NCBI GenBank assembly: GCA_900553855.1
Contig: USFG01000006.1
Span: forward strand, 1 to 64,000
DNA from: an uncultured Mycoplasmatota bacterium
GTDB taxonomy: Bacteria > Bacillota_I > Bacilli_A > RF39 > UBA660
Length of the DNA stretch: 64,000 bases
Direction of reading: 5' to 3'
Shown: positions 27,647 to 35,821 of the stretch, in pieces
How the letters are laid out: the number at the start of each line of letters is the position of its first letter
Numbering within the stretch: the first letter of the stretch is position 1
The notes under the pieces: model-generated
What the model saw: only the letters and a program-made list of their open reading frames with translations
Told to the model about the DNA's origin: nothing
The model's database searches: none
Translations under genes and position numbers: made by a program

Positions 27647-28213
27647 TTACATCACCGCCCTAAAATTAGTAGATATACCATCATTTAAATAATTATCAAG
27701 AAGCATTCTTAAATCAGCATTACTAGTTTGTGTAGAATTAAGTCCTGCATTACTAAGACCACTTATTAAAGTATGTAATTTTTTTTGAACTAATTCCATC
27801 TTCTTTTCTTTAAATAAAAATGTATATTCAGTATCAACTACATTATAATCTCTACTCATAAATAGATTTGCTTTATTAATATCTTGCATAATAAGTTTTC
27901 TAATAGCACTATTAGGATTTTTATTATATTCAACTTGTAATTCATTAAGATATAAACTTATATCGACAGGTCTATCTGATACAAGAAGCCAAAAATCAAA
28001 ATCTAATGTATTATAAAATGTTGATAAATTAAATAATATAGCATTTTGACTTTGTTCATCTAATATAAATATATTTTTTGGACTAACCTTAACTCCAGTT
28101 ACATAATAACCGTCCTCAGTTAAAATCATTCCATTATTGATTGACTTAATAGGAAGCCAATCTTCAGCATATTTTACTCCACTTGGAGCACTATTACTAT
28201 TCATCTGTGTCAT
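27647..28213 (-). CDS. VirB4 N-terminal-domain/TraC-like protein
   Basis: A 188-residue protein that looks like the N-terminal domain of VirB4 ATPases: MILTEDGYYVTGVKVSPKNIF, then strands and helices around FDFWLLVSDRPVD. It overlaps prgI by 17 bases. An alternative start ATG 28204 lies three codons in. Its stop is followed after one base by the ATG of the ATPase part, so the two polypeptides should be made in equal amounts and may assemble together. Confidence 0.75.
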   Translation of the reverse strand: MTQMNSNSAPSGVKYAEDWLPIKSINNGMILTEDGYYVTGVKVSPKNIFILDEQSQNAILFNLSTFYNTLDFDFWLLVSDRPVDISLYLNELQVEYNKNPNSAIRKLIMQDINKANLFMSRDYNVVDTEYTFLFKEKKMELVQKKLHTLISGLSNAGLNSTQTSNADLRMLLDNYLNDGISTNFRAVM

Positions 28214-28511
28214 CTTTTACACACCAACCTTTCCAATAGTATTTTCTTGTATTAGTATAAAAATCTAGCATGTTATTAAGTAGTTGCATAACATTATGAT
28301 AGTTTCTTACAGGCATTACAAGTCCTGCAGCAATAAGCACAGGTATTATAGCAATTATTAATTCAACAGTTGTGGGGTTTTTTAATATTATTAATAATGC
28401 TATTGTAATTGCCGCACCAATTAAACAAAGTATTAAATCTGGCCAAGTAAAGAAGCCAAATATTAATTGTGACTTTTTACTATTGGCAGGTACTAAATAT
28501 TGATTTCTCAC
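28197..28511 (-). CDS. PrgI-family membrane protein
   Basis: A 104-residue protein of the PrgI (VirB3-like) type. A short polar N-terminus MRNQYLVPANSKKSQ precedes two adjacent membrane segments (about 20-45 and 50-68), then a polar C-terminus. PrgI proteins sit next to VirB4 in nearly all Gram-positive type IV secretion loci, and this one lies directly upstream of the VirB4 pieces and overlaps the first. Confidence 0.88.
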   Translation of the reverse strand: MRNQYLVPANSKKSQLIFGFFTWPDLILCLIGAAITIALLIILKNPTTVELIIAIIPVLIAAGLVMPVRNYHNVMQLLNNMLDFYTNTRKYYWKGWCVKDDTDE

Positions 28512-28531
28512 TAGTATTTCCTCCTTTTATA

Positions 28532-30826
28532 TTATTTATGATATTTATCATTGTAACTTGTAGCTTCAGATTTATGTTTATAAGAATCTGAATTCTTTTC
28601 TTGTTGTTTAAGTTTAGCAATTTGATCTAATTGTCCATCAATTTCTTGAATTTGTTGTTCAATAACCCTCTTACTACGCTCATTTCCCATTAATCCTTGA
28701 TCCAATTCAAAATTAATATTTCCAAGTTGTTTTGAAACTCCATCGACCAAATCCCAACCTTTCGCAAGTCCGGCAGTTAATGCTTCAATCTCTGCAGTTG
28801 TCATTAAGTCACCATCCGCATTTCTAGCAACACTTTGTGAATTTAAATCGTCAATAAATTTATTGTAACTGGCAAGAACTTTTTTACTTTTATCAACATC
28901 GTGTTTTATACCATTTGCGTCAGAATATTGAGTTCCATTTGCAACAGCATCAACATATTTTTTAACCATTTCTTTTTGTTTCTCTGCAATAGCAATAGAA
29001 CCTTTTTGATATTGAAAATTAGTGATTTTTCCTTGTTTATACATTGAATCTAGTTGTTCCTTCATAGAAGTATAATTACCGGAAATTTTTGTTGCAGAAG
29101 AAGCACCAGCAGATTTAACACTAGCAACGGCTGCAGTATATTCAGCATTTGACATATTTCCCTTATTAGCTTCAATTCTATCCAATTCTTTTAAAGTATC
29201 ATCAGAATAAATCATTTCACTTTCAATAATCTTTGAATCAGATTTACTTAAATCAGAAATTGCAGCATTTTTTAAGGCATCTTGTGAAGCAATTAAAATA
29301 CCATTATCACCTTTTGCAGTTTGATTTTTACGCATCATATCTGTTATTTGAGAAACTTGAGTATTCAATTCATCCTTATTTTTCTGTAAATTTTCTATTG
29401 CTTTAACATCTAAAGTAATGTCATTACCATCCTTATCTTTGATAGTAAATTTAGCATTTTCAATATGAAGATCAGCAGCTTCTTTTGAAGTTTCAAATCC
29501 AAAAGTTCTCCTTAGCCTATCAATCATAAGATCACCTGGAGTAGAATTTTCTAAAGCATGTTTAAATTGTCTTCTTCTTGTATCCTCAGCACCAATATTA
29601 TGCATATCAGCATTTTTAAAACCATACTTTGCGCCTCTAATAAATGCAAGAGGATTACCTCTAGAAGTAACAAGAGATCCTACAGCATTTCCCATTGCAA
29701 AGAAGCCGCCTTCCTTAAGTTTATCCTTAATACCAAGTTTCATATCACCATCACCGAATCCAAATAAATCAGACAAAAGTTTAGGTGCTTGTCTCATAAA
29801 CATAACAATTCCCAAAATTAAAAAACATTTAGCAATTAAATTTAAAAACCAATTACCGGCATTATTCAATCCTAAATCTGCATTATTTACAATTATAGAT
29901 ATAAGATAGACGCCAAAATTCATAACAATAATTCTAGTAAAAACACTTATAAAAGTTTTTGTTGTATTAGAAAGCCATTTTTTAAAGACATCTTCCATTT
30001 TAGGTATAACATTACAGAAAATTGCGATTGGTGCAATTATTTCAAAAAAGGCAAGTTTACAAACACGAAGTGCCATATCAAAGCAAAATGATATCATAGC
30101 ATAAACTAAAAAACCACCAACAACTAAAGCAATAAGCCATTGAAAATCTACTTCACCCTCATTAATATTTGCGGCAAAGGCTTGATAAAAACCAAAATCG
30201 CCGGTTTTCTCAGCAAAAGTATCTACATCAGCTAATGTACACTGATCTTGCTTGCAACCATATGAACCATTATTTCCCAAAGTAACACCATACTCAGTAT
30301 GATTTGTAATACTTCCCCTTGCTTCTTCGGGATTAACATCACTATTTACATTTGGAGTAAAAAAAGGTTTAAAAGAATTAACGGCCATTACATTTCCAGC
30401 ATTTTTAATATTTTCAGCGCCAACATTACTTGACCCTGTAAATATACTATTTAATACATTAGATTCAAGTATAGCCTCTTGAAGACCAAACATAAAAGAA
30501 AAAATTGAAGGAATTAAAGCTAGTAAAACAATTGCCATTACAAGTTTTTGTAGAATCTTTTTTCCATCAACACCACTTTTTGAATTCTCTGGATCAACAA
30601 TTTTAACTAAAATTCCATATGCTAATGCAAAAAGCATTACTATACTTAGTATTTCATACATATTTTTAGTTATTATATCAAATTCTGCATTTTTAAAAAT
30701 ATCAGCTTCAGCTAAAGCCAAAAAAATCCTGTAAGCACTATTTACAAGTTTAAAAATACTTCCCACAAGGGATATAATAATTTTCCAAAATGTTTCAGCA
30801 ACATCATCTAAAATAGTTAATATCAT
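28532..30826 (-). CDS. VirB6/TrbL-type channel protein
   Basis: A 764-residue protein. About seven membrane segments lie in the first 370 residues, with an extracellular loop around 110-225 containing paired cysteines (KQDQCT). The C-terminal half (370-764) is a long charged, largely coiled-coil region facing the cytosol. This is the layout of the polytopic VirB6/TrbL channel component of Gram-positive secretion systems. Its position upstream of prgI and virB4 agrees. The long coiled-coil extension is larger than in minimal homologues. Confidence 0.85.
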   Translation of the reverse strand: MILTILDDVAETFWKIIISLVGSIFKLVNSAYRIFLALAEADIFKNAEFDIITKNMYEILSIVMLFALAYGILVKIVDPENSKSGVDGKKILQKLVMAIVLLALIPSIFSFMFGLQEAILESNVLNSIFTGSSNVGAENIKNAGNVMAVNSFKPFFTPNVNSDVNPEEARGSITNHTEYGVTLGNNGSYGCKQDQCTLADVDTFAEKTGDFGFYQAFAANINEGEVDFQWLIALVVGGFLVYAMISFCFDMALRVCKLAFFEIIAPIAIFCNVIPKMEDVFKKWLSNTTKTFISVFTRIIVMNFGVYLISIIVNNADLGLNNAGNWFLNLIAKCFLILGIVMFMRQAPKLLSDLFGFGDGDMKLGIKDKLKEGGFFAMGNAVGSLVTSRGNPLAFIRGAKYGFKNADMHNIGAEDTRRRQFKHALENSTPGDLMIDRLRRTFGFETSKEAADLHIENAKFTIKDKDGNDITLDVKAIENLQKNKDELNTQVSQITDMMRKNQTAKGDNGILIASQDALKNAAISDLSKSDSKIIESEMIYSDDTLKELDRIEANKGNMSNAEYTAAVASVKSAGASSATKISGNYTSMKEQLDSMYKQGKITNFQYQKGSIAIAEKQKEMVKKYVDAVANGTQYSDANGIKHDVDKSKKVLASYNKFIDDLNSQSVARNADGDLMTTAEIEALTAGLAKGWDLVDGVSKQLGNINFELDQGLMGNERSKRVIEQQIQEIDGQLDQIAKLKQQEKNSDSYKHKSEATSYNDKYHK

Positions 30827-30888
30827 AATTACTCCTATTCTATTACTATAAAAATAGTATATTATATTTTTTTATTTTTTACAATCTT

Positions 30889-31335
30889 TTAAGGATTAAT
30901 AGTTGTTGTACTATTATCATTTTTCTTTCCATTATTTTTTTTAGCATCATTATTATTCTTTTTATTTGATGATACTCCTGGACATCTACTATAATCTAAA
31001 ATACACTCACTACATTTAGCAAAATCACTTCGTACATCTTCAGAACCATTTATTAAATCAATAAAAGCAAGTAATATTGTTGGAAGTAAAAACACAAATA
31101 AACCAACAAATAATTTAATTACTAAAGAAGTAATTTCTTTAGAAAAATCTCTTTCATCAGAAACAACTGCTTTTGCAATTGATATAACTCCAGTAACAAT
31201 TAATATAATTGGAACAAGTATTTTTGCTATATTAAATAAAATTGCTATAAATTTTAAAACTTTAACAACATTTTCATTTGTGCAAGAAAAAGCCTCTAAA
31301 CCATCTCTAGCAAATATATAAGTTTTTAATAACAT
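30889..31335 (-). CDS. Type IV secretion pilin-like (VirB2/TrbC-type) protein
   Basis: A 148-residue protein. The first ~20 residues contain a cysteine (EAFSC). Two strong membrane segments (about 22-50 and 68-95) are separated by a short charged loop (DERDFSKE). The C-terminal tail has several Cys and ends in an Asn/Lys-rich stretch. This matches the T4SS_pilin type. Start ATG 31335 has GGTGAT seven bases upstream; an ATG at 31347 overlaps that site. It is the first gene of the operon. Confidence 0.75.
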   Translation of the reverse strand: MLLKTYIFARDGLEAFSCTNENVVKVLKFIAILFNIAKILVPIILIVTGVISIAKAVVSDERDFSKEITSLVIKLFVGLFVFLLPTILLAFIDLINGSEDVRSDFAKCSECILDYSRCPGVSSNKKNNNDAKKNNGKKNDNSTTTINP

Positions 31336-31451
31336 ACAAATCACCATTTAAATTATATAATAAAGTTAATACTTTTACAATAAAATGAAGTTTATTTCTT
31401 TATTATTCCATATTTTTTTGATAAAATAGATTTATAAGAGGTTGGTGTATT

Positions 31452-32543
31452 ATGAAAAAATTAATTAATTATATTTGTTTAATTATAACGTTATCATTCT
31501 TTTTTATTGCAAATGTTTATGCTTATGGGTGTAAAAGTAGCCCAATAGATTTAGAAACAGGAGCCTCAAGTGGTGTTTCTTCAAGAATATTTACATTAAC
31601 TGATGAACAAAATCGTACATGTAAAGTGAAATTAAAAGTAGCTAAAGGAGGACAGCGAGTAAGATATTTTATTGAAGTTGATGATATAGATCAATCAAAT
31701 AGAAAAACATATACTTGTAAAAACGCAAATGTTAAATTTAACTTAGATGGTGATATTTCAAAAGGTTTTAATCTAGAAAACATTCAATGCTCTTATTCTT
31801 CAAGTAGTAAAACATTTAGTATTTCTGGTATTTCCGGAAGTAGTTCATATGGTTCTGCTAAAAGTTGTACAGGAGATGACTATTTATTTCCAAAAGACGG
31901 TAAAACTTGTAAAGTTGTTGTTAGTATAAATGAATATAAAAAAGTAACATTAAAGTATGGAGATAAGGATAATTGGAGTAGTTCAAAGTCTGAATCAAAT
32001 CCTGGAATTACTGAATTTGATTGCGTTATAGATGGAACAACTATTCACGTAAAATCAGATGTTAAAATTGAAGATGGCATTGATAAGTGTCCTAAATTAA
32101 CCGCCGATGTTAATTCAGAACTTGATAATTCTGATGGAGATCACACAGAAAGAAATGACACTACAAATACGATTAATGCTGAAAAAGAAAAAAATTATGA
32201 CCATGGACTTAAAGATCTTATCAGTGAATGGTTTAGCAAAGATAATGATGGCAATATGAATGCTGGTGAAATAGATTGTAATCAAGTAATTCAAGGTAAA
32301 TTGGGTGATTATCTAACTAAAATATTTAGTATAATGAAATATTTAGGAATTGTACTTTGTGTTGGTATGACTATATATGATTTTGTTAAAGCCTTACTTG
32401 ATAGTAACAAAGAAATTATGAATAAACTTGTTAAAAAAGCATTTACCAGATTAATCTTAGTCGCAGTACTATTCTTCCTACCAACTTTTGTAAATCTTAT
32501 AATTAAGTTATTTGTAGATAATCCATGTGAAATTAAATTCTAA
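31452..32543 (+). CDS. Secreted Cys-rich protein with a pilin-like C-terminal membrane pair
   Basis: A 363-residue protein. The signal peptide (1-24) ends in VYA. An external domain of about 230 residues has many cysteines (for example KSCTGDD, GKTCKVVV), probably disulfide-linked. The C-terminal 90 residues carry two membrane segments (about 285-310 and 330-352) with a charged loop, as in the pilin-like protein encoded divergently at 31335. It could be a large pilin or tip subunit. GATAAAAT and GGTTGGTG precede the ATG. Confidence 0.65.
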   Translation: MKKLINYICLIITLSFFFIANVYAYGCKSSPIDLETGASSGVSSRIFTLTDEQNRTCKVKLKVAKGGQRVRYFIEVDDIDQSNRKTYTCKNANVKFNLDGDISKGFNLENIQCSYSSSSKTFSISGISGSSSYGSAKSCTGDDYLFPKDGKTCKVVVSINEYKKVTLKYGDKDNWSSSKSESNPGITEFDCVIDGTTIHVKSDVKIEDGIDKCPKLTADVNSELDNSDGDHTERNDTTNTINAEKEKNYDHGLKDLISEWFSKDNDGNMNAGEIDCNQVIQGKLGDYLTKIFSIMKYLGIVLCVGMTIYDFVKALLDSNKEIMNKLVKKAFTRLILVAVLFFLPTFVNLIIKLFVDNPCEIKF

Positions 32544-32544
32544 C

Positions 32545-32580
32545 AAAAAAAATCACGATTAATTTCGTGGTTTTTATTTT
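32545..32580 (+). terminator. Intrinsic terminator
   Basis: AATCACGA/TCGTGGTT stem (32551-32572) and a T-rich tail, just beyond the stop of the secreted Cys-rich protein. It overlaps the end of the small minus-strand gene 32574-32687. Confidence 0.75.
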
Positions 32581-32687
32581 GTCTTATTACTTTTCTTTTT
32601 GTTAGGTACTAATTTAACTTTAACACCTTTATATCTAGCAAATTCATATTTTACGCCTTCAGGTAAATTTTTCTTTAACTTTTTCAT
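32574..32687 (-). CDS. 37-residue lysine-rich small protein
   Basis: An ATG at 32687 follows AAGGAGTGAG at ideal spacing and opens a 37-codon frame starting MKKLKKNLPEGVKYEFA and ending with a lysine-rich tail. Eighteen or so basic or polar residues make it strongly cationic and cytosolic. It overlaps the terminator of the convergent gene. The strong ribosome binding site argues that it is real; the function is unknown. Confidence 0.5.
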   Translation of the reverse strand: MKKLKKNLPEGVKYEFARYKGVKVKLVPNKKKSNKTK

Positions 32688-32744
32688 CAATCTCACTCCT
32701 TGCAAGCAAGATTATAGCATAAAATGGGTCTTAGTTACAAGTAT

Positions 32745-32984
32745 TTATTTTCTATTATTAAAATTATTTGCACTTATAGCCTTAAAAATATCCCTTTTTT
32801 CTGTATTAATTTGATTATTTTGAGATATTTCATTACCTTTTTTATGATTTATTTCAAAATTAATTTCATTTATTTGAGATTTAATCTTTTGTATTTGACC
32901 AATATCTCCATTATTTGAATATAATGAATTAAGTTGTCCTTGCATCTTATATTTCTTTTCTTTTAAATAATCTATTCTATCCAT
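32745..32984 (-). CDS. Small coiled-coil protein
   Basis: A 79-residue protein predicted to be one long helix in residues 1-50 (heptad-like KEKKYKMQGQLNSLY...IQKIKSQINEINFEI), then a polar tail. The start lies one base after the stop of the pentapeptide-repeat gene, and a GGAGTGAGG site lies within that gene's end, so the two are cotranscribed. I do not recognise a family. Confidence 0.55.
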   Translation of the reverse strand: MDRIDYLKEKKYKMQGQLNSLYSNNGDIGQIQKIKSQINEINFEINHKKGNEISQNNQINTEKRDIFKAISANNFNNRK

Positions 32985-32985
32985 T

Positions 32986-33597
32986 TTATTTAAACCTCAC
33001 TCCTAAACTACCCACTATAAACTGACTTTGTAATGGGTCTATTACAGCACCATATATTGAATAATTATCAAATACTATTTCACTAATATCATTATTTGAA
33101 AAATCTATATTATATAGTTTTGTTTGTAAAAATTCAGCTTTATTAAAATTATTATTATTAAGTTCAATGTTTTTAAACTTAGTTTCTGTAAAATAACTTT
33201 CTGACATATTTGAATTAGTTATTTTTATTTTATTCATACTAGTTCCAGAAAAATTAACATATTTTAATATAGAATTATTTATTAAAATATCCTTTAATGA
33301 TGCATTAATAAATGAACTTCCTAATAATTTGCAACTATTAAACTCACATCTTTCAATTAATTTTTCATCAAAATTTTTATTTGATAAATCACAAGATTCA
33401 AAAATGCAATCTAAAAAATTTACATTAATTAATTCAATAAGTGAAAAATCTATGTTCTTAAATATACAACTATCAAAATCAATATCTTCGATTATAATTT
33501 TATTTTCTGGATTTTTTGTAAACAATGCATTTTTATAAATATTATTTTCAAAAATATAATCGTTAGTAAATTTAATTTTAGGTTTTATTATATTCAT
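32986..33597 (-). CDS. Pentapeptide-repeat protein
   Basis: A 203-residue protein built mostly of A(D/N)LXX-like five-residue repeats with the usual central F/L (for example CIFKNIDFS, CDLSNKNF, SYFTETKF, AEFLQTKL). It should fold as a right-handed quadrilateral beta helix. There is no signal peptide. Members include gyrase-protecting Qnr/McbG proteins, but most have no known role. The neighbour downstream is the small coiled-coil protein. Confidence 0.75.
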   Translation of the reverse strand: MNIIKPKIKFTNDYIFENNIYKNALFTKNPENKIIIEDIDFDSCIFKNIDFSLIELINVNFLDCIFESCDLSNKNFDEKLIERCEFNSCKLLGSSFINASLKDILINNSILKYVNFSGTSMNKIKITNSNMSESYFTETKFKNIELNNNNFNKAEFLQTKLYNIDFSNNDISEIVFDNYSIYGAVIDPLQSQFIVGSLGVRFK

Positions 33598-33637
33598 TAA
33601 ATCAGTTCCTCAATAACATTTTAACATATTTATATAT

Positions 33638-33665
33638 ATAAAAAAAGCATAACTAAATATGCTTC
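33638..33665 (-). terminator. Intrinsic terminator
   Basis: AAGCATA/TATGCTT stem followed on the minus strand by seven Ts, just after the InlB-repeat protein gene ending at 33672. Confidence 0.8.
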
Positions 33666-33671
33666 TTTATA

Positions 33672-34745
33672 CTATTTTTGTTTTGCATCAATAGTAATAG
33701 TCTTACTACAATATTTTGTAGCATTATCTAACTCATAACCACTTGGACAAGTAAAAGTCTTATTAATTTTTTTGTCACACATTCCACTAGAATTTAATGG
33801 TTCACCCTTAGAACATCCTAATACTGCTGGCGTTTTTGCAGCATAACATCCATGATCATAGTAAAGTCTTCCTGAAGAAACATCACAAGAACCTTTATCT
33901 GTTGTATAAATTAGGTTATAATAACACATGTTATTATCCTCATCTAATTTGGCATCATCACCATTATAACTAGCATAATCATCACAATAATAATAAGGAT
34001 CTACTTCATCGTAACAATACTCACTATTCCATGCTCCACCTTTAAAACCAATAGGACATTTACCATTTGCTTTTACAGTATCAACTTTAATACATTTTTT
34101 ATCAGATAAAGTAAAATCACTATCACAATAATAAGTTACAGGTTGAGTTTTAGTATCGGTAACATTATTTGATTTCTTATCTTCCTCTTTAATTTTTTCC
34201 CAATTTGCATATAATGTGGTGCTTTCCGCTAATAAAGCGCCATTATAAATTGGTTTACCATTTTTATCAGTCCATCCTTTGAATGTATAACCATTTAAAG
34301 TTGGGTTTTTAGGTAAAGTAAGTTTTTTCTCTTTATTAAGTGTAATTGATTGTACCTTACTTCCACCTTTTGAATCAAAAGAAATAGTTATTTTTTTAGT
34401 ATCCTCATTTTCTAAGGTAATATCATATATTGCTTTTAATTTTATATTTTTATTAATTTTTCTTTTAAAATCAAAAGGCTCTTTTGCTAAAATTTCTTCA
34501 TTTTCTTTCTTTTCAACTACCTCATACCAAGTTGCATTTAAACCATCTGTATTTTCGATATCTTTTTTGTTTATGGCCTTATTATACTTGATTTGAACAA
34601 TTTTAGTTTTTGTTCCATCATTATAATCTAAAGTGATATCAAACTTTCGATTGAAAAACCATAATAAGAAAATTATAATTACAAGTAATATAGCACCACT
34701 TATTACTCCAATTAACAATTTCCTTTTTTTGTTGTTTTTAGACAT
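33672..34745 (-). CDS. InlB-repeat, Cys-rich membrane-anchored surface protein
   Basis: A 357-residue protein. A basic N-terminus and one membrane segment (about 10-30) precede an external part. An InlB B-repeat (Listeria-Bacteroides repeat) covers about 120-185 with KNPTLNGYTFKGWTDKNG and TTLYANW. The C-terminal 150 residues hold about 14 cysteines, probably disulfide-bonded. The start ATG 34745 follows GGAGGA by seven bases. The repeat closely resembles the one in the protein at 35822-37150. A role in surface attachment is inferred. Confidence 0.75.
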   Translation of the reverse strand: MSKNNKKRKLLIGVISGAILLVIIIFLLWFFNRKFDITLDYNDGTKTKIVQIKYNKAINKKDIENTDGLNATWYEVVEKKENEEILAKEPFDFKRKINKNIKLKAIYDITLENEDTKKITISFDSKGGSKVQSITLNKEKKLTLPKNPTLNGYTFKGWTDKNGKPIYNGALLAESTTLYANWEKIKEEDKKSNNVTDTKTQPVTYYCDSDFTLSDKKCIKVDTVKANGKCPIGFKGGAWNSEYCYDEVDPYYYCDDYASYNGDDAKLDEDNNMCYYNLIYTTDKGSCDVSSGRLYYDHGCYAAKTPAVLGCSKGEPLNSSGMCDKKINKTFTCPSGYELDNATKYCSKTITIDAKQK

Positions 34746-34855
34746 ACACAATCCTCCTTACGTACGTTATACTATAACATTTCAATTTTTAAAACTAAAA
34801 AACATCATTTACTTATCATAAAAATTTTATTAAAATATAATTGGGTGAATAAATT

Positions 34856-35800
34856 ATGATTAAAAATATAAATAATAATAAAATAATTATGATAACTCAT
34901 ATTGCAGATATAGATGGTATGGGTTCATTAATTCTTGCTAAAAAATATTATAGTAATATTGATTATATATTATGTGAAATAAATGAATTAATAGAGGTTT
35001 TTAGTTCAATAGATTATTCTAAATATGAAATAATATATGTATGCGATCTTGCACTATCCAAAACAATATTAGATTATTTAAACAAGCATCCAGAAATTAC
35101 TAATAAGATAAAGCATTTCGATCATCACGAAATAATAGAAAATTCTCCATATTATGTAAATAGTATAATTTATTTAAATGATAAACCTACTTGCGGTACA
35201 CAGTTATTTTATAATTATTTACTAACTTTAGATACTAAATTTAATAATAAGTTTTATAAATCTTTTGTAGAGGCTATTAGAGAACAAGACAATTTTGATT
35301 TTGGTGATGAAGAATATAATGCTAAATTACTTGCATTTACGCACGCTTTAATTGGCCCTGAAGAATATATAAACTTAATATGTAATTTAAATGATAATGA
35401 TGATTTTAAACTGCCTAAAATATATGAAGACTTATATAAATCAGATTTAAAAAAACAAAAAGAATATATTGAATTTATAAATAAAAATTTATGTATTACT
35501 GATTATAATGGTTATAAAGTTGGTGTAACAATTTGTGAGCAATATAGATCCATAGTGGGAAATAGCATTTGTAAATTAAGACCAGAAATAGATTTTATAA
35601 TAATAATTAATTTTAATCGTAATAGAGTTTCCTTAAGAAGTGTTAAAGAAAGTATTGATTTAAATGAAATTGGTAAAACATTTCATCCAGATGGTGGAGG
35701 TCATAAATTATCTGCTGGATTTTTAATAGATTCTAAATCAATATTAAAATTAAAACCATTTATAGATTTATATATAAATAATTTAACTTTAAAAAAATAA
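34856..35800 (+). CDS. DHH-family phosphoesterase
   Basis: A 314-residue DHH-superfamily protein. Motif I appears as THIADIDGMGS, motif II as VCDLALSK, motif III as FDHHEI, and a DHHA1-like end as DGGGHKLSAGF. The fold and Mn-binding residues fit oligoribonuclease/pAp phosphatase (NrnA-like) or cyclic dinucleotide phosphodiesterases, but no membrane or PAS domain is present. The substrate is therefore open. GGGTGA precedes the ATG. It lies between two divergent InlB-repeat genes and is followed closely by the second. Confidence 0.8.
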   Translation: MIKNINNNKIIMITHIADIDGMGSLILAKKYYSNIDYILCEINELIEVFSSIDYSKYEIIYVCDLALSKTILDYLNKHPEITNKIKHFDHHEIIENSPYYVNSIIYLNDKPTCGTQLFYNYLLTLDTKFNNKFYKSFVEAIREQDNFDFGDEEYNAKLLAFTHALIGPEEYINLICNLNDNDDFKLPKIYEDLYKSDLKKQKEYIEFINKNLCITDYNGYKVGVTICEQYRSIVGNSICKLRPEIDFIIIINFNRNRVSLRSVKESIDLNEIGKTFHPDGGGHKLSAGFLIDSKSILKLKPFIDLYINNLTLKK

Positions 35801-35821
35801 ATTATTTTAAAAGGAGGTATA

